From: an uncultured Collinsella sp.
Lineage (GTDB): Bacteria > Actinomycetota > Coriobacteriia > Coriobacteriales > Coriobacteriaceae
Direction of reading: 5' to 3'
DNA length: 64,000 nt
NCBI GenBank assembly: GCA_900541145.1
Contig: UQIH01000011.1
Location: 11,577-75,576 of the forward strand
The first letter of the stretch is position 1; the number at the start of each line of letters is the position of its first letter. Positions 55,369 through 63,682 of this stretch are shown here, piece by piece. The notes beneath the pieces were generated by a model, which was not told where the DNA came from, did not search any database, and saw nothing but the letters and a program-made list of their open reading frames with translations. The translations under genes were made by a program, and so were the position numbers.

Positions 55369-55388
55369 GGATTGGGTCATATGAGCGA

Positions 55389-55487
55389 AAGCCCGCCAGA
55401 GCGAGCAAGGTGCCTTGAAACGAGGCAGCATTGACCTTCTGGTCATGCCGCCGAAGTTGAAAGGCAGATTGCCGCTCTGGCGGGCTT
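55389..55487. repeat. Structured repeat, family C, copy 1 (complete)
   Basis: Perfect 15-bp outer arms, AAGCCCGCCAGAGCG and its complement at 55473-55487, enclose a conserved inside: GCAAGGTG, TGAAACGA, an inner stem ending TGACC-ttct-GGTC, and GAAGTTGAA...CAGATT. The inside is shared with the partial copy at 63916-64000, whose stems differ but still pair. It begins 8 bases right of the IS110-family element. It looks like a structured RNA or folded mobile repeat. Confidence 0.8.
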
Positions 55488-55528
55488 GCAGCGTCGAGCC
55501 GTTACGCGGTTTGGTAAAACCGCGTAAC

Positions 55529-56248
55529 TTACATGACCATAACGTAGCGCGATCCCACGTAGTACTGCTTACCCATCAGGACCGGTTCGCCATTGGGGCC
55601 CGTAAAGCCGGCACGCAGATTGAGCAGCGGATCGTGCGGAGCAATGCCCAGCTCGGCCGCCTGCTCGGCGTTAGCTCGAACGGCCTCGACCGTACGGTAG
55701 CCAACCGAGACAATCGGGATTCCGCCAACACGCTCGACCTCGGCAAAAATAGACTTGTCCTCAAGATCGGCCGTCAACAGCTCGCGGTAGGCATCAAACG
55801 GCACAAAGATGTTCTCCTCAAAGATGGGCTCGCCGTCGGCCGTACGCACGCGCTTGATATGCAGCAGCAGCGCATCCTTCTGCAGGCCAAAGAACTCCAT
55901 CTCGTTTTGGCGCGCCGGAACGATCTGGCGATCGATCACGTGCGCACCGGCCTTCATGCCGTTGCCGGCACACAGCGCGGTAAACGTCTGCAGCGTCGAG
56001 GCGTGAAACTGGCGATTGATGTGCGGCGTGGAGACAAAGGTGCCACGGCCCTGCTGCTTAACCAGGTAGCCATCGGAGCACAGCTCCTCGACGGCGCGGC
56101 GCACCGTAATGCGGCTCACGTCGTACTGCTCGGCTAGCTCAAGCTCGGACGGAATACGCTCCTTGGGTGCATAAACACCTTTCTCGATCGCATCCTTGAT
56201 TTCGTCGTAAATCTGCTGGTAAAGCGGTGCATTTTTGGGCGCAGGCAT
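55529..56248 (-). CDS. GntR/UTRA transcriptional regulator (system 2)
   Basis: 239 residues. Winged helix: APLYQQIYDEIKDAIEKGVY, SELELAEQYDVSRITVRRAV, QQGRGTFVS. The UTRA domain runs from about residue 90 to SRYVMVM. An ACGTATATAACGT palindrome (56286-56298) lies upstream of its start and a close match (62436-62450) lies upstream of the IIAB-IIC-IID-SIS operon, so it probably controls both itself and PTS system 2. The intervening genes (YitT, HAD) may be co-controlled. Confidence 0.9.
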   Translation of the reverse strand: MPAPKNAPLYQQIYDEIKDAIEKGVYAPKERIPSELELAEQYDVSRITVRRAVEELCSDGYLVKQQGRGTFVSTPHINRQFHASTLQTFTALCAGNGMKAGAHVIDRQIVPARQNEMEFFGLQKDALLLHIKRVRTADGEPIFEENIFVPFDAYRELLTADLEDKSIFAEVERVGGIPIVSVGYRTVEAVRANAEQAAELGIAPHDPLLNLRAGFTGPNGEPVLMGKQYYVGSRYVMVM

Positions 56249-56285
56249 ATCTAATCACTCTTATCGAAATATCGAAATAACTAAT

Positions 56286-56298
56286 ACGTATATAACGT
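56286..56298. promoter_or_regulatory. Operator-like palindrome upstream of the GntR gene
   Basis: ACGTATATAACGT, a near-perfect palindrome, 38 bases upstream of the start. The pattern ACGT-ATA-N-ACGT recurs at 62436-62450 before PTS system 2. Confidence 0.55.
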
Positions 56299-56340
56299 CT
56301 AGTTTCATATTACCTCATAATGATAAAACGATACACCCTC

Positions 56341-56388
56341 CCTACCAAAAAGCGACAGCTTCATTTTGGTAGGTTTTATCTGGGCAAA
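56341..56388. repeat. Dispersed repeat, family A, copy 2
   Basis: CCTACCAAAA and TTTTGGTAGG form a perfect 10-bp stem; TTTTATCTGGGCAAA follows, as in the reversed copy 1. It lies between the GntR gene and the YitT gene. Confidence 0.75.
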
Positions 56389-56467
56389 CGAGAGCCTCTC
56401 GAAAGCAACGGGGCTTTCGGGGGGCTCGTTCGGATGGGTTGCGCAGGACCGGCAAAATGCCAATACC

Positions 56468-57475
56468 CTACTTGCCGTCGTCCTGCTGCAGGCTGTCCTG
56501 TTCGCTGAGGCGCGCCTGCCTGCTGACCATGCGTGCGGGCTTGTCGGGATCGGGAACGGCCGTGGGCATGGGCTCGTCGACATGACCACCCCACCAGCCG
56601 CCCACAAAGTTGAGCGTGTGGAACACGTTGATCACGGCGCCGGAATCAACGTCGCACACCAGCTTGATAATGTCCTGACTCTCGTAGGTCGAGACAACGG
56701 TGTTCAGCAGGTACATCTTTTCGCGGCTATATCCGCCGACGACCTCGGCGCAGCTAATGCCGTGCTGAAAATGGTTTACGTAGGCAGTCATGACCTCGTC
56801 TGCCTTACGCGTCGTGATCTGCAGCGTCACGCGATCGTAGCGACGATAGAAACTGTCGATGGTCTTGGTCGAAATAAACTGGAACACGATGGAATACGCC
56901 GCCTTGTCCCAGCCAAACATAAAGCCAAAGATCGCCAGGATAAAGCAGTTGAAACCAAAGATGACGCCCCAGATGGTCTTGCCCGTGTGGTTGGAGACCC
57001 ACAGCGCGATAAAGTCGGTGCCGCCGGTGGATGCGCCGGATTTAAGTGCGATGGCAGCGCCCAGACCCGAGACCACGCCGCCAAAAATGATGAGCATGAT
57101 CTTGTCGCCCAAAAATGGAGCGAAGTGAAAGACGTTGAGGAACAGCGACGAGAGCACGACCTGCATCATCGAGAAGATGACGAAGCGCTTGCTGATGCCG
57201 CTCCAGCATAGGAGCGCCACGGGGATGTTGAGCGCGAGCATACCGAGCGAGATGTCGATGTGAACGCCGCCCAGCGAGGTAACGCGATCGAGCAGGACCG
57301 CAACGCCGGTGAGGCCGCTCGGAAGCAAGTCGGCGGGCTGAATGAACGCCTGGATCAGGAATGTCTGGAGAACGGCGGAAATCGTGACCGCCACGGCAGT
57401 AATAGCGCGGCGGACGATGGTGAGGCGGCCAAGTACGAGCACTCGGTCCGTGAGCTGATCGATGGCGTTCGCCAC
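56468..57475 (-). CDS. YitT family membrane protein
   Basis: 335 residues from GTG 57475 (AAAGGAG upstream). Five or so membrane helices (AAVTISAVLQTFLIQAFIQP, VDIDISLGMLALNIPVALLC-like region) are followed by GASTGGTDFIALWVSNHTGK, a YitT signature, and a C-terminal DUF2179 domain (TLQITTRKADEVMTAYVNHF). A polar 60-residue tail follows. YitT proteins are uncharacterised membrane proteins. The gene lies between the GntR regulator and the HAD gene on the same strand. Confidence 0.88.
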   Translation of the reverse strand: MANAIDQLTDRVLVLGRLTIVRRAITAVAVTISAVLQTFLIQAFIQPADLLPSGLTGVAVLLDRVTSLGGVHIDISLGMLALNIPVALLCWSGISKRFVIFSMMQVVLSSLFLNVFHFAPFLGDKIMLIIFGGVVSGLGAAIALKSGASTGGTDFIALWVSNHTGKTIWGVIFGFNCFILAIFGFMFGWDKAAYSIVFQFISTKTIDSFYRRYDRVTLQITTRKADEVMTAYVNHFQHGISCAEVVGGYSREKMYLLNTVVSTYESQDIIKLVCDVDSGAVINVFHTLNFVGGWWGGHVDEPMPTAVPDPDKPARMVSRQARLSEQDSLQQDDGK

Positions 57476-57613
57476 GCAGGCTCCTTTCGAAGGCAGATGT
57501 AGTTGTGGGGTATGTCGGCGATTGTAGCACGGAGCGTGCGAGGGCGCTTCAATTCACCCTCCATCGACAACCAAAGCGGGACCAGCAACCCCACGACCAA
57601 AGGCCCAAATTAC

Positions 57614-57732
57614 AAGTGAGTAGACTTTACGCGACCTGCAGAGCACACCCAAAACCGCCACCCCTGTGACCTGCGGTTTTACTAGAGCAGATGCGCTTTG
57701 TGCTCGTCCTGCACCAAAAAGTCTACTCACTT
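57614..57732. repeat. 119-nt long-hairpin intergenic element
   Basis: Outer arms AAGTGAGTAGACTTT and AAAGTCTACTCACTT are perfect. Inside, GAGCACA pairs with TGTGCTC and AAAACCGC with GCGGTTTT in nested order, so the whole can fold as one long hairpin. It occupies the middle of the 354-base gap between the YitT and HAD genes; the rest of the gap shows nothing else. Confidence 0.8.
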
Positions 57733-57829
57733 AGTCCGAATCGAAGCCAAACGGATCAAAATCGAAACCAAATTGAGCCAGTCCACCGCAAAAAACGTTT
57801 GAACCCGTGCTTCTCGCGGCGGATTGACA

Positions 57830-58459
57830 CTACAAAGCGGCCAAAATATCGGTCAGATTATCAATAACGGCATCGGCTCGCGATTGATCGAGGTTGACGC
57901 CCTCGTGCGGGCGCAGTGCCAGGACGCGGGCGCCGGAACGTTTGCCAGCCTCGATGCCCAAAGGCGAGTCCTCGATAACCAGGCACTCGGTAGGCTCCAC
58001 ACCCAGCGCCTCCATGGCACGCAGGTAGATCTCGGGGTCGGGCTTAAACGCACTGCACTCGTGACCGCTGATGGTGTAGTCCAGCACGTCGGCGATACCG
58101 GCAATCCCCACCAGCTCGTCAATGAGCTCGCGATAGGACGAGCTTGCGATGGCACACTTCACGCCACGCTCGTGCAGCTTGCGCATCACCGGCTCCGTCT
58201 GCTCGTTGAGCAGCTCGGCATACGGAACGGGATGGTCCGGGCTATAAACCTGCTTGTACTCCACGCGCAGGCGCTCGCGCAGCTCAACACCGTCGGGCAC
58301 CAGTGCCTCCCAAATGGCAGGCTCGTTAGACCCCGAAAGATCGGGGATCTCGTCAAAGTGGAACCCCTTCTCCTCCATAAACGCCACGCGACGACGGTTG
58401 TAGAACCACTCGGTATCGACCAGCACGCCGTCCATGTCAAACAGCACTGCTTTGATCAT
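57830..58459 (-). CDS. HAD-family sugar-phosphatase-like protein
   Basis: 209 residues from ATG 58459 (GGAGG upstream). Motif I is FDMDGVLVD (D8, D10), motif II AIASSSY, motif III with KPDPEIYLRA, and motif IV VIEDSPLGIEA. This is the beta-phosphoglucomutase-like subfamily with a helical cap. It may dephosphorylate or mutate a sugar phosphate; the SIS and PTS genes nearby point to the same pathway, but the substrate is unknown. Confidence 0.9.
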   Translation of the reverse strand: MIKAVLFDMDGVLVDTEWFYNRRRVAFMEEKGFHFDEIPDLSGSNEPAIWEALVPDGVELRERLRVEYKQVYSPDHPVPYAELLNEQTEPVMRKLHERGVKCAIASSSYRELIDELVGIAGIADVLDYTISGHECSAFKPDPEIYLRAMEALGVEPTECLVIEDSPLGIEAGKRSGARVLALRPHEGVNLDQSRADAVIDNLTDILAAL

Positions 58460-58473
58460 ACGCATCTCCTCCC

Positions 58474-58519
58474 ACCTGCCAAATAGAGACAGGTTTATTT
58501 TGGTAGGTTTTATCCTGGG
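58474..58519. repeat. Dispersed repeat, family A, copy 3
   Basis: CCTGCCAAA and TTTGGTAGG arms with GACAGGTTTA between, then TTTTATCCTGGG. It sits immediately upstream of the HAD gene start on the opposite reading, as copy 1 sits before the cyclo-ligase gene. Confidence 0.75.
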
Positions 58520-58553
58520 TTTTGCGACGCGACAGGCGTGCCCTCCCAAGAGC

Positions 58554-58586
58554 AAAAAAAGGGGATGGGGCACAAACCCCATCCCC
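58554..58586 (-). terminator. Terminator of PTS operon 2
   Basis: On the minus strand GGGGATGGGG pairs with CCCCATCCCC over a 6-base loop and is followed by TTTTTTT, 35 bases after the SIS stop. Confidence 0.93.
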
Positions 58587-58620
58587 TCTCAATCAACCCG
58601 TAAGGTCTACTTACTTGTGA

Positions 58621-59604
58621 TTAGTAGGAAAGCTTCCACATGTAGCGACGCATGGTCAGCGGGTGCTGACGGGCCTCGGCGATCTGGTTGCCGTACTCGC
58701 GCATAACGGCGAGGTGCAGCAGCGGGTTGAAGTAGGTGACGACGCTCGCGGGCACGGCGTCGGCCAGGCCGTAGTCCTTGGAGTCGATCAGAGCGACCTT
58801 GGCGCCCATGCGCTCAAGGAAGGTGAGGGCGCGGGCGTCCATCGGACGGGTGGCGCCATCGGACATGAAGAAGACGTAGGGCTTACCCTCGGTGGAAACC
58901 TCGAACGGGCCGTGGAAGTACTCGCCGGTGTTGTAGGCGGCGGCGTCGATCCACTGCATCTCGGTGAACAGGAAGGCGGCGTGAGAATAAGCCATCTTCT
59001 CGGAGGCACCGGAGGCCATGAAGTAGATCATCTTGTCGTCCTTGAAGTCCTCGGCGAACTTCTTGGCGAGCTTCTTGCAGTGCTGAGCGGCGTTCTCGCA
59101 GAGATCGAAGACGTTGGTGAGGCCGGTGATCATGTCCTCGTAGTGGTCATAGCCCTCGGTCTGCTGAAGGATCTCGACAGCAAGAGCGATGGCATAGCCG
59201 GGCTTCTCGCACTTGGCAGCGTAGTTGGCGTGGAAGCCGTGAACGATGACGTGGTCGGCGTCGACGGTCAGAGCAGAGCCAGCCTTGTTGGTGAGGGAGA
59301 CGACCGGGCAGTTGTGCTTCTTGGCGGTCTTGTTGGCCTCGACGGTCTCGGGCGTGGAGCCACCGAGGGAGCAGGTGATCACGAAGGTGTGCTCGTTGAC
59401 CCAGGAGGGCGTGTCGTAGTTGAACTCGTTAGCGGTGAAGATCTGAACGTTCAGCTTGTCCGTGTTGTTGGCCAGGAAGTACTTGGCGGGGTAAAGGTCG
59501 GACATGGAAGCGCCGCAGCCGACGAAGGCGACGCTGTGGATCTCGTGGTTGGACAGGACGTCAGCGACGATCTGCTTAGGGAGGTTAAGGTCGATCTCGT
59601 ACAT
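58621..59604 (-). CDS. SIS-domain deglycase-like protein (system 2)
   Basis: 327 residues from ATG 59604 (AAAGGA 9 bases upstream). Two SIS domains: VAFVGCGASMSDLYPAKYFL, FVITCSLGGSTPETVEANKT, then IYFMASGASEKMAYSHAAFL and TGEYFHGPFEVSTEG. The C-terminus ends RRYMWKLSY, like the SIS protein of system 1. It is the last gene of the IIAB-IIC-IID-SIS operon, so it should act on the 6-phosphate product of that PTS, perhaps a fructosamine-6-phosphate. Confidence 0.83.
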   Translation of the reverse strand: MYEIDLNLPKQIVADVLSNHEIHSVAFVGCGASMSDLYPAKYFLANNTDKLNVQIFTANEFNYDTPSWVNEHTFVITCSLGGSTPETVEANKTAKKHNCPVVSLTNKAGSALTVDADHVIVHGFHANYAAKCEKPGYAIALAVEILQQTEGYDHYEDMITGLTNVFDLCENAAQHCKKLAKKFAEDFKDDKMIYFMASGASEKMAYSHAAFLFTEMQWIDAAAYNTGEYFHGPFEVSTEGKPYVFFMSDGATRPMDARALTFLERMGAKVALIDSKDYGLADAVPASVVTYFNPLLHLAVMREYGNQIAEARQHPLTMRRYMWKLSY

Positions 59605-59802
59605 CTGACACATTCCTTTCAATTTTTGCGGCGCCACATTGCCGGGCGCTCGCAGGGTTACCGTGGTTTGGACCGAGTCGCCGGCCCGTTGAGGATGTGA
59701 CAAAGGGACTGCCCTTTGTCACATTTTGGGGATGGAAGCCTGCCTGGGGTATGGGATGCCAGGCAGGCCCCCGGGGGAAAGCGGTTAGGCGCTTAGTCGC
59801 GA

Positions 59803-60636
59803 CTAGGCCAGGATGCCGGCCGCGGAGAGGGCGATGCCGCCCACAATGGCGATCACGAGAAGCCAACCGGTGTTGACGTTCTTCTTGATGAGCCAGTACA
59901 TAAGGCCGGTGAGGCCGAGGGAGATCATCTGGGGCATCATGCCGTCCAGGATGTCCTGGATAACGACGGTGCCCTCAGCGAACTGCAGCGGGGTGGTGGC
60001 GCCGATCAGCGTGGCGATCATGCCACCCACGGACATAAGACCCACGATGCCGCAGACATACATGAGCTTCTCCATGAGGTCGCCGCCCTGAAGCTTGCTC
60101 AGGTACTCGTGGCCGCCCTGATAGCCCATCTTGGCTGCGAACCAAGTGATCAGCACAGAGGGGACGATGGAGATGAGCATGGCCAGAATCGGGCCCATGA
60201 TGGAGCCCTGCTGAGCCAGCTGAACGCCCAGGCCAAAGGCGATAACGCGGATGGTGCCCTGGAAGAAGGAGTCACCGATGCCGGAAAGCGGGCCCATAAG
60301 AGAGGTCTTGACCGCGTTGATCGAATCGGGGTTGAAGTTCTCGGGATCCTTGGCGTACTCCTCCTCCATGGAGGCGGCGAGGCCTAGGATAAAGGCGCTC
60401 GTCTGCGGGGTGCAGTTGTAGAACGCCATGTGACGGTGGTAAGCCTCTTTCTTAGCAGCGAGCTGCTTGGGGTCGGACTCATCCGGATAGAGGCGATCGA
60501 GCGTGGGAACCATGCCGTAGAGGAAGCCCATGTTCATCTGACGCTCGTAGTTCCAAGAGGCCTGGATGGCCCAGGAGCGCCAGAAGAACTGGCTGACCTT
60601 CTTGTTCAGGGACACGTCCTTGGTTGCGGTTGCCAT
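59803..60636 (-). CDS. PTS mannose-family IID component (system 2)
   Basis: 277 residues from ATG 60636. Family segments: RSWAIQASWNYERQMNMGFL, SMEEEYAKDPENFNPDSINA, MGPLSGIGDSFFQGTIR. The C-terminal helices are complete. It pairs with the IIC encoded just upstream (13-base gap). It is about 40% like the IID of system 1 by eye, so the two systems are related but not recent copies. Confidence 0.94.
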   Translation of the reverse strand: MATATKDVSLNKKVSQFFWRSWAIQASWNYERQMNMGFLYGMVPTLDRLYPDESDPKQLAAKKEAYHRHMAFYNCTPQTSAFILGLAASMEEEYAKDPENFNPDSINAVKTSLMGPLSGIGDSFFQGTIRVIAFGLGVQLAQQGSIMGPILAMLISIVPSVLITWFAAKMGYQGGHEYLSKLQGGDLMEKLMYVCGIVGLMSVGGMIATLIGATTPLQFAEGTVVIQDILDGMMPQMISLGLTGLMYWLIKKNVNTGWLLVIAIVGGIALSAAGILA

Positions 60637-60649
60637 AGTGTGTTCCTCC

Positions 60650-61444
60650 TTAGTCTTCGTCGTCTTCGAGCGGATCGTAGTCGGAATCGACACCGGCGGC
60701 TGCATGGGAACCGTTGAACTTGAAGCCCATGAAGACGACAGCCAGGCACACACCGATCAGAGCGACCGCGATGACGGACAGGTTGAGGTAAGCGGCGAGC
60801 AGGAAACCGATGAACAGGAACGGAGTCATACCCTTCTTGATCATCATGGTGAGCAGCAGGGCCAAGCCGTAGGCGGTCATGATCTTGGTCGAAACGTTAA
60901 GACCAGTGGACAGCCACTCGGGAACCATGTTGACGATGGCCTGAACCAGGTCGGTGCCAACAAAGACGGCGAGGAAGATCGGCAGGAAGTACATGACGGC
61001 GTACAGACCGGAGCCGGCGCAGATGTGCATGCGGTAGGCGGTCTTGAACTTTCCGTTATCGATCGCGCTATCTGCCACATGGGTGAGGGCGGCGATGATG
61101 GAACGGAACACGATGCCGAGGAGCTGACCCAGGACGGCGACCGGGATGGCGATCGTCATGGCGGTCTCGGCGGAAGCATCGGTCAGGCACGCAAAGGCAG
61201 CGGCCACGATGCCGCCCAGGACCATATCGGGCGGAACGGCGGCGCCGACCTGCACCAGGCCCATGGACACGAGCTCGACGGCGGCACCGACGGCAAGACC
61301 GGTGGGCACATCGCCCAGCAGCAAACCGACGAGCGTAGCGCCAACGAGGGGCTGCTCGAAGTTAAGACGACCGAGCAGGCGGGAGTCCCACATGCAGAAC
61401 ACGCCGACGAGGCCGACGAGCACCGCACTGATGAACGTATTCAT
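60650..61444 (-). CDS. PTS mannose-family IIC component (system 2)
   Basis: 264 residues. Helices with the family features: AVLVGLVGVFCMWDSRLLGR, GDVPTGLAVGAAVELVSMGL, VGAAVPPDMVLGG. The acidic tail (DYDPLEDDED) resembles that of the IIC of system 1. It lies between IIAB and IID in one operon. Confidence 0.94.
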   Translation of the reverse strand: MNTFISAVLVGLVGVFCMWDSRLLGRLNFEQPLVGATLVGLLLGDVPTGLAVGAAVELVSMGLVQVGAAVPPDMVLGGIVAAAFACLTDASAETAMTIAIPVAVLGQLLGIVFRSIIAALTHVADSAIDNGKFKTAYRMHICAGSGLYAVMYFLPIFLAVFVGTDLVQAIVNMVPEWLSTGLNVSTKIMTAYGLALLLTMMIKKGMTPFLFIGFLLAAYLNLSVIAVALIGVCLAVVFMGFKFNGSHAAAGVDSDYDPLEDDED

Positions 61445-61480
61445 ACCCTTCTCCTTTCAGTCAGGCAAAAGCCTGGTTGA

Positions 61481-62404
61481 TTACAGCTTGGCGTCGATGT
61501 CGACGCTCTGATACGTAGGGGTCTGCTGGACGTAGAGCTTAATGCCCATGTCGAGCAGCTGGTTGACGTCTGCCTTCTGGGTGGCGTCGAGGAAGACGGA
61601 GCTGTCCTTGCCGCCGACCTGATCGGCACCGTCGTGGTTGGCGGTGGCGCCCAGGTTGATGGCGTCGAGCTTGTAGCCCTGGCAGAACTGCAGCATCTCG
61701 GCCGTGTTGCCAAAGACGAACATGACGCGCTCGCCGAGGGTGTTGAGCTTGTCCATCTTGGCGAGGGCACGCTCGACGGTGAAGACGTTCAGGCGCACGC
61801 CCTGAGGCTTGGCCAGCTTAAGAGCGCCCTTCTTGATGTCATCGTTGGCGGCAGCGTTGTCGACGACGATGATGCGCTCGGCCTGAACCTTGGTGGTCCA
61901 GGTAAAGACGACCTGGCCGTGCAGCAGACGGTAGTCAAGACGTGCGAGGACGATCTTGGCGGGACCGGAGCTGTGACGGGGCGCCTTTGCCTTCTTAGCG
62001 GGAGCCGCGGGAGCCTCGACCGGCGCGTTGGGGTTGGTCAGACCGGTGCGGGCCTCGTTGATGAGGGCCGCGAGCTCGGCGCCCTTGACGGGAACGGGGC
62101 TCATAGCGAGCGTGAGCGCCAGCGGAATGTTGAAACCACTGACAACCGTGAACTTCGTGCCGTTCTTGGAAAGCTCGACCATGTTGTTGTTGACCGAGCT
62201 GCCGAGCATATCGGTCAGCACATAGACGGTGTCGTCCGCGTTGAACGTGGCGATCATGGCGTCCACCTTATTGGTGATAGGCTCCTTATCGTCACGAGCA
62301 AGCGACACGACGTGGACGTTCGACACGTCGCCGAGAACCATCTCGAGCGTGTCTTTGGCGCCTGCGGCCAGGCCGCCATGAGATGCGAGAATGATCTGAT
62401 TCAT
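61481..62404 (-). CDS. PTS mannose-family IIAB fusion (system 2)
   Basis: 307 residues. IIA: H9 in LASHGGLAAGAKDTLEMVLG and TDMLGSSVNNNMVELSK. An Ala/Pro/Lys-rich linker runs at about 128-148. IIB: H162 in RLDYRLLHGQVVFTW and INLGATANHDGADQV. It carries phosphate from HPr to the sugar at IIC/IID. System 1 has separate IIA and IIB proteins; here they are fused. GGAGGAGG lies before the ATG. Probable operator at 62436-62450. Confidence 0.95.
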   Translation of the reverse strand: MNQIILASHGGLAAGAKDTLEMVLGDVSNVHVVSLARDDKEPITNKVDAMIATFNADDTVYVLTDMLGSSVNNNMVELSKNGTKFTVVSGFNIPLALTLAMSPVPVKGAELAALINEARTGLTNPNAPVEAPAAPAKKAKAPRHSSGPAKIVLARLDYRLLHGQVVFTWTTKVQAERIIVVDNAAANDDIKKGALKLAKPQGVRLNVFTVERALAKMDKLNTLGERVMFVFGNTAEMLQFCQGYKLDAINLGATANHDGADQVGGKDSSVFLDATQKADVNQLLDMGIKLYVQQTPTYQSVDIDAKL

Positions 62405-62435
62405 CTTGCCTCCTCCTTTTCGTTATGGTCATTAT

Positions 62436-62450
62436 AACGTCTTATACGTT
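62436..62450. promoter_or_regulatory. Operator-like palindrome upstream of PTS operon 2
   Basis: AACGTCTTATACGTT, perfect 5-bp arms around CTTAT, 32 bases before the IIAB start and next to a TATAAT-like hexamer (minus strand, 62430-62435). It matches the palindrome before the GntR gene (56286-56298) in its ACGT halves. Confidence 0.6.
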
Positions 62451-62586
62451 GCGGATATTGCTAATTAGTATAAAGACCGTTCGCGGGTGAAAAACGACCG
62501 TTGACGGGTTTAACGTACTCGTAACGTTGGCGCAGGGAAGGCCGGCGCTGGCCAGGCGGTGCCCGATCAGACGCCGCGCCAATCCC

Positions 62587-63669
62587 TTATCGCACGAAGT
62601 ACCAGGGGCTTTCCTGCACGGTGGGCTCCAGCGCGATGCCGGTGCGCTCCTTAAACAGATCCATGTCCTGCGATTTTTCGGTCCACCACGCATTGGGCTT
62701 AAAGGTCATGCTCTCAATGACATGACCGACAAACACACTGTTGCGCAGCTTGGAGAAGTCGGTGTTCATAATCAGGATGGACGCGAGCACCAGCACGATG
62801 CCCAGGACTTTGATCGCGCCGGCGGGCTCGGCATAGACACCAATGCCCACCAGTACGGTGACGACCGTCTCGAATGACATTACGACGGGAACTTTCGACG
62901 TCTCGAGCCCCATGGATAGACCCTGCATATATAAGATATAAGCCACGGCCGTGGGGATGAGTCCAAAGCCAAGGAACAGCAGCAGCAGCTGTGACGACAT
63001 TGCCGCGGCGACATCCGGCCACGGAGCCGCGATAGCCGCCATAACCGCACCGCCAAAAACAAAGCCCCAAAACGTGACAGCCAGCGGGTGGACCGTCTTG
63101 GTTGCTATTCGGCTAAACACCGCGAGCGACGCACCGCAAAGGCCTGCAATCACGCCCGACGTGACGCCCCAAACCGAAAAATGAAAACCGGAAAGGTCGC
63201 CATTAGTCACTGCAAGCACGCAGCCTACGATGTTAAAGACAATGGCAACGAGCTTGTTGGGGGTCACGTCCTCGCGATAAAGCACGCGGCCGAGCATGAC
63301 GCCAAACACCGGCGAGGTGTAGAGCAGCACCGAGGCCGTGGACATGCCCACCTCGCCCATGCACTCGTAATAGCAGGTGTTGGCGGCGGCCAAACCGACG
63401 ATACCGACAAGCGCGCAGGGAACAAGCTCTTTAGGGCTTGCCTTGAACAGGGCCAGCGGGCCCTGAGCCACGGTAGACCCCTCACCCGGACGGCAGCCCA
63501 TAAACATCAGGACCGGCGCCAAGATAAGCGCTCCGACCAACAAGCGAAAGGCAGCCATGCTCTGGGACGAAACGCCCATGGCCGAGATGCCGTTTACAAA
63601 GATTCCGATGCTGCCCCACATAAGCGCGGCGATCAGTACCAGCACATAGCCCAGATTGCTTTTCTTCAA
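62587..63669 (-). CDS. EamA-family (DMT) transporter
   Basis: About 360 residues from TTG 63669, chosen because GAGGAGG is 5 bases upstream; an upstream in-frame GTG lacks a site. Ten helices in two EamA repeats (VLVLIAALMWGSIGIFVNGI through IKVLGIVLVLASILIMNTDF). The C-terminal 50 residues are a polar tail (NAWWTEKSQDMDLFKERTG) not common in the family. The substrate is unknown. Its upstream palindrome (63683-63698) is a likely regulator site. Confidence 0.85.
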   Translation of the reverse strand: MKKSNLGYVLVLIAALMWGSIGIFVNGISAMGVSSQSMAAFRLLVGALILAPVLMFMGCRPGEGSTVAQGPLALFKASPKELVPCALVGIVGLAAANTCYYECMGEVGMSTASVLLYTSPVFGVMLGRVLYREDVTPNKLVAIVFNIVGCVLAVTNGDLSGFHFSVWGVTSGVIAGLCGASLAVFSRIATKTVHPLAVTFWGFVFGGAVMAAIAAPWPDVAAAMSSQLLLLFLGFGLIPTAVAYILYMQGLSMGLETSKVPVVMSFETVVTVLVGIGVYAEPAGAIKVLGIVLVLASILIMNTDFSKLRNSVFVGHVIESMTFKPNAWWTEKSQDMDLFKERTGIALEPTVQESPWYFVR

Positions 63670-63682
63670 CGCAGCCTCCTCG

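Larger units (their letters stand above)
53860..55381 (+). mobile_element. IS110-family insertion element
   Basis: TATGACCCAATCC at 53860-53872 is repeated inverted and perfect at 55369-55381. Between lie 111 non-coding bases, the transposase gene, and 263 non-coding bases. Inverted repeats near the tips are a feature of the IS1111 group within the IS110 family. No direct target repeat is evident, as is normal for this family. The exact tips may extend a few bases beyond the inverted repeats. Arginine codons are mostly AGG here while neighbours use CGC, a sign of transfer. Confidence 0.85.
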
